Source: Elusimicrobiaceae bacterium
Lineage (GTDB): Bacteria > Elusimicrobiota > Elusimicrobia > Elusimicrobiales > Elusimicrobiaceae
Assembly: GCA_024405075.1 (NCBI GenBank)
Contig: JAKSPG010000026.1
Span: 1-11,795 of the forward strand
Length of the DNA: 11,795 nucleotides
Direction: 5' to 3'
In this document: positions 1 to 5,499 of the stretch, one piece after another
How the letters are laid out: each line of letters starts with the position of its first letter
How positions within the stretch are numbered: the stretch's first letter is position 1
Position numbers and translations under genes: made by a program
The notes under the pieces: generated by a model
What the model was told of the DNA's origin: nothing
The model's database searches: none
What the model saw: only the letters and a program-made list of their open reading frames with translations

Positions 1-2
1 AT

Positions 3-704
3 GGAGATATATACAATTTAAAAGCAATATATGTAATTTATAAAGAAGAAAACGGCCAAATTTTAGAGCCTATGGAGTACCTCATTTTGGATATCCGTTC
101 GGAATATCAAGGGGCGGTATTCACGATTTTAGGTACGCGCGCTGCTAAGTTGGAAAATATGGTTTCCGAAGGCGAAGAACGGTTGCGTTTGGAGTATTTA
201 ATTCCGTCACGCGCGCTACTGGGTTTCAAAAACGAATTTTTAACCAGTACCCGCGGTACGGGCATTATGCACCACAGCTTTAAGGGATATTTCCCCAAAG
301 TCAACTTGCCCGACTTGCGCCGCAACGGCGTGCTGATTGCCAAAGAGGACGGCGAAACTACGCCGTACGCGCTATTCGCGTTGGAGGACAACGGCGAACT
401 TTTCTTGGGACCTGGCGTGAAAGTGTATGCGGGGGAAATTGTGGGGCAAAATTCGCGCTCCAACGATTTGGTTGTCAACCCGTGCAAAGCCAAACATTTA
501 AGCAATATGCGCAGTAAAGCCAGCGATGAATCCTATGTGCTTACGCCGCCGCGCGTAATGAGTTTGGAACAAGCGGTAGAATATATTGCGCCGGATGAGT
601 TGGCGGAAATTACGCCTGCGTCCATCCGCCTGCGCAAAAAGATTTTGTCGCACCTCGTACGTAAGCGCACCGAGCGCGCCAACGAAGCCGAAGAAGAAGC
701 TTAA
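3..704 (+). CDS. typA: Translational GTPase TypA/BipA, C-terminal part (5' end outside window)
   Basis: C-terminal 233 residues of the TypA/BipA GTPase, a ribosome-binding translation factor of the EF-G family linked to ribosome assembly and stress or cold growth. The frame is open from base 3, so the ATG at 72 is internal. Residues line up without gaps to the end of family members: the elongation-factor domain V-like part (EPMEYLILDIRSEYQGAV), then the BipA-specific C-terminal domain with LEYLIPSRALLGF, the glycine-rich TSTRGTG loop, NGVLI, LFLGPGVKVYAGEIVG, the SRSNDLVVNPC block, LSNMRSKASDE and a final TPASIRLRKK helix. The GTPase domain lies outside the window. The first 10 or so codons are AT-rich and encode LKAIYVI where many relatives have a 'SRPxVI' pattern. 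A strong terminator follows 30 bases after the stop. Confidence 0.95.
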   Translation, partial: GDIYNLKAIYVIYKEENGQILEPMEYLILDIRSEYQGAVFTILGTRAAKLENMVSEGEERLRLEYLIPSRALLGFKNEFLTSTRGTGIMHHSFKGYFPKVNLPDLRRNGVLIAKEDGETTPYALFALEDNGELFLGPGVKVYAGEIVGQNSRSNDLVVNPCKAKHLSNMRSKASDESYVLTPPRVMSLEQAVEYIAPDELAEITPASIRLRKKILSHLVRKRTERANEAEEEA

Positions 705-734
705 AGTTAGGCGGAGCTCACTGCTTTATACACA

Positions 735-770
735 AAAAAACACCCCCCGGTCATGCGGGGGGTGTTTTTT
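735..770. terminator. Bidirectional rho-independent terminator
   Basis: Perfect 9-bp stem CACCCCCCG (741-749) / CGGGGGGTG (756-764) with a 6-base loop. It is flanked by an A run (735-740) and a T run (765-770), so it works as a terminator on both strands. It sits between the convergent typA (plus) and the secreted-protein gene (minus). Confidence 0.93.
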
Positions 771-789
771 GTGCTAAAATTATTTTCTT

Positions 790-1527
790 TTACTTGTAAG
801 GCGTGGGAATGAGCCAATCTACGGCCTCTGTTTCCATTTGAGAACGCCACTCGTCCAGTTTGGCTTTATCGTTGCGTATTTCCCTGGGAATAAATAAAGA
901 GAACCGGATATTTCCTTGATCAAACGTTCTAAATATTTCCAACGTATTATAATAGCCGACAAAAGTAAAACAGGATATTATTCGATTCTGTCCATTGTCC
1001 AAAGAATTTATTTTGAGTTCAATGTCGCGAGAACTGTCTTCCCAATGTTTACGCACTAATTGTATTACGCCATCGCGATTTGTTTTATCCCCATAGACTT
1101 GATTGGTCAGCCAGTTGGGATCCCATTCCAATTTGATTTCAGGAAGAGTGTGCCGGGTAGCTGGGACAATGTACTTATTGTGTATGTGGCCGTCTCCTGT
1201 TGCTATGGATTCACAATCCAATTCAAATGTATTTCCATCAAACGTTACCGTCGGGGCCTCTTCACACGGAGCTGATGATGCTTTAATGGCAGAAGACCCT
1301 GCAGGTACAGTATCTATGGCTTGCTGCACTTGGTCTGCCACTTGCGTAGCCGTGGAGTCGGCAGCCGCTTTTTGAAACGCCACCCGCCCACCGGAAGTCG
1401 GTTGCTTGGCGTTACGCGCACCGCTTACGGATTTGGGAGGCGTATTTTTCTGCCGGGCGGTTGGGCGCTGCGCACAAAGCGCGCTGGCTGTTAGAATGAA
1501 AACTAACAGAATAAATAATCGTTTCAT
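790..1527 (-). CDS. Secreted protein of unknown function
   Basis: A 245-residue protein I do not recognise. The N-terminus is a typical Sec signal peptide: MKR, a hydrophobic stretch of about 14 residues, then ASALCA with likely cleavage before Q20. C18 is poorly placed for a lipobox, so a soluble secreted or periplasmic protein is more likely than a lipoprotein. Residues 20-90 are rich in Ala, Thr, Ser, Gln and Lys and look like a disordered linker. Residues 88-245 look folded, with alternating charged and aromatic segments (KLEWDPNWL, VRKHWEDSSRDIELKINSL, FTFVGYYNTLEIFRTF) suggesting a mostly beta domain. There are few cysteines and no catalytic motif I can name. The ATG has an AGGAG site (complement of 1534-1538) about 6 bases upstream and a consensus promoter behind it. 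It diverges from the pilin-like gene at 1727; a shared surface role is only a guess. Confidence 0.85.
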   Translation of the reverse strand: MKRLFILLVFILTASALCAQRPTARQKNTPPKSVSGARNAKQPTSGGRVAFQKAAADSTATQVADQVQQAIDTVPAGSSAIKASSAPCEEAPTVTFDGNTFELDCESIATGDGHIHNKYIVPATRHTLPEIKLEWDPNWLTNQVYGDKTNRDGVIQLVRKHWEDSSRDIELKINSLDNGQNRIISCFTFVGYYNTLEIFRTFDQGNIRFSLFIPREIRNDKAKLDEWRSQMETEAVDWLIPTPYK

Positions 1528-1547
1528 AAGTCACTCCTCACTACAAT

Positions 1548-1595
1548 TCCTAGTGTAATCGTTCTTTACTAGTACTCCTAGTATAATCGTTCTTT
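1548..1595. repeat. Tandem 20-bp direct repeat at a promoter, operator-like
   Basis: Two copies of a 20-base unit, TCCTAGTGTAATCGTTCTTT (1548-1567) and TCCTAGTATAATCGTTCTTT (1576-1595), differ at one base. Their starts are 28 bp apart, with a small palindrome ACTAGT (1569-1574) between them. The 1576 copy covers the -10 box and part of the spacer of the minus-strand promoter. The other copy lies in the 5' untranslated region. This is what a repressor or activator site pair could look like, but a local duplication of promoter DNA is equally possible. Confidence 0.75.
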
Positions 1596-1608
1596 GCGAA
1601 ATTGTCAA
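1580..1608 (-). promoter_or_regulatory. Sigma70-type promoter of the secreted-protein gene
   Basis: On the minus strand TTGACA (1603-1608) and TATACT (1580-1585) are separated by exactly 17 bp, close to the ideal housekeeping promoter. Expected transcription start is near 1573, giving a leader of about 45 nt before the ATG at 1527. The -10 box lies within one copy of the tandem 20-bp repeat. Confidence 0.85.
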
Positions 1609-1664
1609 GGAGTGAGGGTTATTTGCCGTAATCATATGTTTTTGGTCAGGGAAACGGAAAAAAC

Positions 1665-1692
1665 TTGACATCGTTTTTTTTTTTGCTACATT
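1665..1692 (+). promoter_or_regulatory. Promoter of the pilin-like gene with a T11 tract in its spacer
   Basis: TTGACA (1665-1670) is followed after 16 bp by TACATT (1687-1692), with TG at 1684-1685 giving an extended -10. Eleven consecutive T (1674-1684) fill most of the spacer, so slippage by one base would change the spacer to 15 or 17 bp and could alter promoter strength. Expected start of transcription is around 1699. Confidence 0.7.
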
Positions 1693-1710
1693 TTGCTTAT
1701 GGCCCCATTT

Positions 1711-1720
1711 GGGAGGGGGG
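1711..1720 (+). promoter_or_regulatory. Ribosome binding site that sets the pilin start
   Basis: GGGAGGGGGG ends 6 bases before ATG 1727, which marks that ATG as the start. The in-frame TTG at 1709 lies upstream of this site and would translate through it. The internal ATG at 1802 has no purine-rich site before it. Confidence 0.75.
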
Positions 1721-1726
1721 ATATAT

Positions 1727-2284
1727 ATGGAAAAGAAAAGTAATTTACTGGTTGGATTTGAAAGCGTAAAAGGCAGTAAAAATAATTTGTCATTGCCGAT
1801 AATGGATGATAATTGTATAAAAGCATTTACATTAATTGAGTTGTTGGTGGTTGTTCTGATTATTGGTATTTTGGCGGCAGTAGCGCTGCCGCAATATCAA
1901 AAAGCAGTAGAAAAAGCACGAATGGCAGAGGCCGTGATTCTTGTTAAAAAGATTGCCGAAGCACAAGGGCGTTATCAATTAGCCAACGGTACATACGCCA
2001 CGCTTGATGAGATAGATGCATTGGATATTGATATCTCATTTTTAGAACCGGTTGTGGAGCGTAAACAGATTCGTTTGGCCAGTAAAGATTTTATTTATTC
2101 TTGCGAAGCTCAACAGACAGCAGATTCCATGATAGCTGTTGCCCAGCGTAAACCGGCAGTGAAGAGGTATTACTTAAGCGTCTACGCAAGGGAGCCGGAA
2201 CGAATTAGATGCGTGGCCTATTCTGCGGCATCAGCCGTCCAAAAGAAATTGTGCCGGCAAATAAACCAAGATGGCACCTTATAG
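1727..2284 (+). CDS. Type IV pilin-like protein with an unusually long leader
   Basis: A 185-residue type IV pilin or pseudopilin of the PilA/GspG class. Such proteins are inserted in the inner membrane, cut by prepilin peptidase and assembled into filaments. The class III signal is KA|FTLIELLVVVLIIGILAAV, with the expected Glu at position 5 of the mature protein, Ala rather than Gly before the cut, and then an ALPQYQKAVEKARMAEAV helix. From the ATG the leader is 33 residues (family usual 6-25). The internal ATG at 1802 would give an 8-residue leader but has no Shine-Dalgarno. The mature part is about 152 residues. Two C-terminal cysteines (RCVAYSAASAVQKKLC) can close the usual D-region disulphide loop. 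No assembly ATPase, peptidase or secretin gene is nearby, so it must use machinery encoded elsewhere. The coding sequence is more AT-rich than its neighbours. The exact role (pilus subunit, minor pilin or secretion pseudopilin) cannot be told. Confidence 0.92.
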   Translation: MEKKSNLLVGFESVKGSKNNLSLPIMDDNCIKAFTLIELLVVVLIIGILAAVALPQYQKAVEKARMAEAVILVKKIAEAQGRYQLANGTYATLDEIDALDIDISFLEPVVERKQIRLASKDFIYSCEAQQTADSMIAVAQRKPAVKRYYLSVYAREPERIRCVAYSAASAVQKKLCRQINQDGTL

Positions 2285-2325
2285 AATCTATGTTCTTTGG
2301 TAAATAAAACGTACGAGGACGGGGA

Positions 2326-3483
2326 CTAAAACAACTCATTAAGTCCGAGTTTATCTAATAACCCGTCAATAAGTCCGGCGGGTTTTTCTTGCGTAACACC
2401 CATTTCTTGTACCTCGCGCGAAAGAATATGGCTGATTAACGCCAATGCTCCCGCGTATACGGGCGTGCGGGCTTCCCCGCAGTCGGTCAGTAAATCTTCT
2501 GGCGCGGCCAAGCGTACCTTGCGCGCACCGAAAATTTTCTTGCAAGGTTTAAGCAGGGCTTTTTGCGCCGCCGTTCCGCTAAGTACCAATTGTGTAGAGG
2601 GGTGCTGTAAATACAGCAACGAGTGTAGCAACTCTTTTTTAATGGCTTGTAGTAACTCGGCGTTGGCTTCTTCCAATACCTCGTCTACAATTTCGTCTGT
2701 GCCCGGTTCGTACGTTTTTAACACTTCTTGTGCCGTTTCCAAATCGTTTTGCAGTAAATCAGCTACGGCTTGGGCCAGGCGGTTTTGTCCAAACGGAATT
2801 TCCCACGCTTCTACCAACGTGCCGCGGTAGTACATGGCGGCCGAGCAAGTGGTAGGCCCGATGTCTAACAGCAGGGCTCCGGATTCTTTTTCTCCGGCCA
2901 GTAGTAACGCATCGGCTTGGGCCACGATGGCCGGCATCAGTTGAAAATCGGGGCAATCGCAATCGTGAAAAATTTGAGTAAGCGTTTTTACGTGGGTCGC
3001 GAGTGCCAACGACAAAAACGTTTCCACTTCCAGCGTGAATCCTGCCATCCCCCGCGGATTGATAATGCCGACGTTCCCGTCAATGGTGTACGATTGCGGA
3101 AGTACGTCAATTACGTCTAGCGTATCACTTAAGGTAGTGGGAATGGAATTATGCAAAGCCGCCTCTATATCGTGCCGGCCGATGATGCGGTTTCGCGAGG
3201 AAACCGATTGAAACCCGCTGGCGCGTTTAAACGACAAAAAATGCCCCCGCAACCCAACGATTACAGACAGCGGCCCCGCTGTATACTCGGCTATTTCCTC
3301 AAATACGGCGGCCAACTCGCGCTGGGCGGTATACATGTCGCGCACGAACGCACCGGCAAAACCGTGGCACGGTTTACGCACAGCACGGCGCAGGCGAAGC
3401 GTGTCAGTTTCTTCGTCAAAGCTAACCAGTGCGGCAATGATTTCGCTACCGTAAAAGTCAAGGGATAACAGCTCGCGGCTCAT
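2326..3483 (-). CDS. FtsA-like actin-family cell-division protein, divergent
   Basis: A 385-residue member of the FtsA branch of the actin/Hsp70 ATPase superfamily; FtsA ties FtsZ to the membrane at the division site. Evidence for FtsA: the 1C-subdomain-like segment around residues 84-140 with DVLPQSYTIDG (FtsA pattern 'VIPQxYxID'), NPRGMAGFTLEVE, a second ATPase half beginning at LLLDIGPTT (206-212), and a hydrophobic/charged C-terminal helix (369-385, GLIDGLLDKLGLNELF) like the FtsA membrane anchor. Nucleotide motifs are eroded: phosphate-1 is LDFYGSE (usually LDIGTSK), phosphate-2 is DIGPTTCS (usually DIGGGTTD), and the adenosine motif is LSGTAA (usually GGGA/S). It stands alone, without ftsQ or ftsZ. 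It could be the organism's only FtsA, a paralogue, or less likely PilM, the FtsA-like pilus protein. ATG 3483 has AGGAG (complement of 3490-3494) 6 bases upstream. Confidence 0.75.
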   Translation of the reverse strand: MSRELLSLDFYGSEIIAALVSFDEETDTLRLRRAVRKPCHGFAGAFVRDMYTAQRELAAVFEEIAEYTAGPLSVIVGLRGHFLSFKRASGFQSVSSRNRIIGRHDIEAALHNSIPTTLSDTLDVIDVLPQSYTIDGNVGIINPRGMAGFTLEVETFLSLALATHVKTLTQIFHDCDCPDFQLMPAIVAQADALLLAGEKESGALLLDIGPTTCSAAMYYRGTLVEAWEIPFGQNRLAQAVADLLQNDLETAQEVLKTYEPGTDEIVDEVLEEANAELLQAIKKELLHSLLYLQHPSTQLVLSGTAAQKALLKPCKKIFGARKVRLAAPEDLLTDCGEARTPVYAGALALISHILSREVQEMGVTQEKPAGLIDGLLDKLGLNELF

Positions 3484-3499
3484 AACAAACTCCTGCCCT

Positions 3500-3526
3500 A
3501 TTTTATCAAATTTCGCAAGAAGTCAA
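3500..3526 (-). promoter_or_regulatory. Probable promoter of the FtsA-like gene
   Basis: On the minus strand TTGACT (3521-3526) and TAAAAT (3500-3505) are separated by 15 bp, shorter than ideal. They lie just upstream of the AGGAG site and the start codon. This is a moderate match only. Confidence 0.45.
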
Positions 3527-3604
3527 CTTTGTATAGGGAGGTTGTTCTTGGCAGACGGTTGAATTTTTTGATTTTTCGTCTGAAACAAAAGGATACAAAC
3601 AGGT

Positions 3605-3628
3605 ACGCCGTCGGTTATTAGACGGCGT
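3605..3628. other. Hairpin upstream of the ABC-F gene
   Basis: A perfect 8-bp stem ACGCCGTC (3605-3612) / GACGGCGT (3621-3628) with an 8-base loop lies 22 bases before the ABC-F start. A second, looser inverted repeat, CAGACG (3552-3557) / CGTCTG (3577-3582), lies upstream. Neither is followed by a T run on the plus strand, so a simple terminator is unlikely. The stem overlaps the expected -35 area of the plus-strand promoter and could be a binding site. Confidence 0.45.
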
Positions 3629-3635
3629 AATTTAG

Positions 3636-3646
3636 TAAAATATAAG
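3636..3646 (+). promoter_or_regulatory. -10 region directly before the ABC-F start, possibly leaderless
   Basis: Overlapping -10-like hexamers TAAAAT (3636-3641) and TATAAG (3641-3646) end 9 and 4 bases before ATG 3651. There is no Shine-Dalgarno sequence. Transcription from either would start within a few bases of the ATG, so the message would be leaderless or nearly so. No good -35 box is visible. Confidence 0.4.
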
Positions 3647-3650
3647 TGAT

Positions 3651-5498
3651 ATGATAGCTATTGAAAACCTATCTTTCCACTTTGGGTTGCGCACACTGTT
3701 TGAAGATACTTCTGTCCTGATTCAAGATGGGCAGAAGGTGGGGCTTGTTGGCCCGAACGGATGTGGGAAAAGTACGCTTTTTAAACTTATTGAGGGAAAA
3801 TTTTCGCCGGACGGGGGAAGAATAGAAATCTCGCGCGGAACGCAAATTGCTTCCGTTGCGCAGGAAATCGCCGACCCGTCCGTAGCCCTACTTCCGTATG
3901 TGTTGGCCGCGGATAAAGAGCTGACGCGGTTACAAAAAGAACTGGAAAACCCGGCCATATCCGGCGAGCGCATGGCCGAAGTGTTTGATAAGTTAGATTT
4001 TTTGGGCGCACACAGCGCAACGGCCCGGGCGAGTGCTATCTTGAACGGCCTGGGATTTGTAAACGAAGATTTTACGCGTCCCTTGCAAGAATTTTCCGGC
4101 GGATGGCAAGTGCGCGCCAATGTGGCGGCGGCCTTGTATGCGCCGTCCAACTGTTTGTTGTTAGATGAACCCACCAACCACCTGGATTTAGAAACAGCCT
4201 TATGGCTGGAGAATTATCTAGTCCGCTTGGATAAAACAGTATTTATCATCAGTCACGACCGTCACATTTTAAACCGCATCTGTACAAAAATTATCCACGT
4301 AGAAGAAGCTACCCTCAAACTGTATAACGGTAATTACGACACGTACGAGCACACCCGCGCCGCCGCTATTGAAGGCGCGCGGTTGGCGGCTGCCAAGCAC
4401 GAGCGTGTAGTAGCACATTTGCAATCGTTTGTGGACCGTTTTCGTTACAAAGCTACCAAGGCCAAACAAGCGCAAAGCCGTATTAAGATGATTGAAAAAC
4501 TCGGTGCGGCGCCGCAAATTCCCAAAGACCCCGAAGCCCATTTTTATTTCCCGTCACCCGAGCGGTTGCAAAACGCGCTTGTTACCATTGAAGGCGGCGT
4601 GGCCGGATACGACGATAAACCCGTTTTACAGGACCTCAATTTGCGCATTGAGCCGGACGACCGCATTGCCCTTTTGGGCGCTAACGGAAACGGTAAATCC
4701 ACCTTGGCGAAAATTCTGTCGCACCGGCTCCTGTTAATGAGCGGGAAAATGACCTTGGCCAAAAAAATGAAAGTGGCTTATTTCTCTCAACACCAAACGG
4801 AAGAACTGGACGTGGAAAAAACCCCGTACGAGCAACTTTCCGCCCTCATGCCGCTGGCTACGGAAACGCAAATCCGCGCGCAGTTGGGGGCGTTTGGATT
4901 AAATAAAGCTAAGTCCGATACGCTGATCGGCCAACTTTCCGGCGGCGAAAAATCACGTTTACTCTTGGCTATTATCACGCGCGAAGCGCCACACCTGCTT
5001 ATTTTGGACGAGCCGACCAACCACCTGGACTTGCAATCACGCCAGGCGCTGCTGGAGGCCTTAAACGAATATAGCGGGGCGGTGGTGCTCATCACACACG
5101 ATTTGCACGTGATAGAACTAACGTGCGATACGTTGTGGATTGTCCGCCGCGGTACGTGCCAGAATTTCATGGGCGACCTAAACGATTACAAAGCACAACT
5201 GCTTAAAAACAACGACCGCAACGACTTGGCCAGCGATAAAATGACCTCTAAAGAAATGGCCCGTAAAGAAGCTGCCGCACGGAGGGCACGGGTAGCGCCG
5301 CTTAAAAAAGAAATTCGCGCGTTAGATGAGAAAATGGCTAAATTAACGGCGCGTAAACAAGTGTTGGAAGAACAACTGGTCAAAGCATATTCGGCCGACA
5401 GCAGTATTGAACTGGCATTATTAACAGCGCAGTTAAAAGATATGGAAGAAGAATGGCTGCGCTTAAATGAGGAGTATGAAGCCGCCTTGGCTGCGTGA
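3651..5498 (+). CDS. yheS: ABC-F family ribosome-associated ATPase, YheS-like
   Basis: A 615-residue soluble protein with two ABC ATPase domains and no membrane segments. ABC-F proteins enter the ribosomal E site and act on stalled or paused translation. Domain 1 has Walker A GPNGCGKST (34-42), signature SGGW (149-152) and Walker B LLLDEPTNHLD (D172/E173). The linker arm around residues 240-290 contains QSFVDRFRYKATKAKQAQS, a near-copy of the E. coli YheS linker. Domain 2 has GANGNGKST (343-351), LSGGE (429-433) and LDEPTNHLD (D453/E454). A C-terminal coiled coil, rich in Lys, Glu and Leu, spans about 530-615. Length matches YheS (about 637). All catalytic residues are present. The stop overlaps the helicase start region (one base between stop and ATG), suggesting a shared transcript. 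It has no Shine-Dalgarno. The YheS assignment rests on the linker and overall order; antibiotic-protection ABC-F types are less likely. Confidence 0.92.
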   Translation: MIAIENLSFHFGLRTLFEDTSVLIQDGQKVGLVGPNGCGKSTLFKLIEGKFSPDGGRIEISRGTQIASVAQEIADPSVALLPYVLAADKELTRLQKELENPAISGERMAEVFDKLDFLGAHSATARASAILNGLGFVNEDFTRPLQEFSGGWQVRANVAAALYAPSNCLLLDEPTNHLDLETALWLENYLVRLDKTVFIISHDRHILNRICTKIIHVEEATLKLYNGNYDTYEHTRAAAIEGARLAAAKHERVVAHLQSFVDRFRYKATKAKQAQSRIKMIEKLGAAPQIPKDPEAHFYFPSPERLQNALVTIEGGVAGYDDKPVLQDLNLRIEPDDRIALLGANGNGKSTLAKILSHRLLLMSGKMTLAKKMKVAYFSQHQTEELDVEKTPYEQLSALMPLATETQIRAQLGAFGLNKAKSDTLIGQLSGGEKSRLLLAIITREAPHLLILDEPTNHLDLQSRQALLEALNEYSGAVVLITHDLHVIELTCDTLWIVRRGTCQNFMGDLNDYKAQLLKNNDRNDLASDKMTSKEMARKEAAARRARVAPLKKEIRALDEKMAKLTARKQVLEEQLVKAYSADSSIELALLTAQLKDMEEEWLRLNEEYEAALAA

Positions 5499-5499
5499 T

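Noticed and set aside
107..505. Open frame antisense to typA
   Set aside because: Shadow of the typA codons; no ribosome site, no recognisable domain. Similar long antisense frames at 3722-4177, 4787-5170 and 6277-6657 are rejected for the same reason.
1709..1726. TTG at 1709 as the pilin start
   Set aside because: It would translate through the GGGAGGGGGG ribosome site that clearly serves ATG 1727.
2326..3483. PilM instead of FtsA, because pilin genes are near
   Set aside because: The LPQSYTID segment and C-terminal membrane-anchor-like helix fit FtsA better, and no pilN, pilO or pilQ follows.
5467..5499. ATG at 5467 or 5476 as the helicase start
   Set aside because: Both overlap the ABC-F gene, add residues not seen in the family, and lack a properly spaced ribosome site; ATG 5500 follows the stop by one base.
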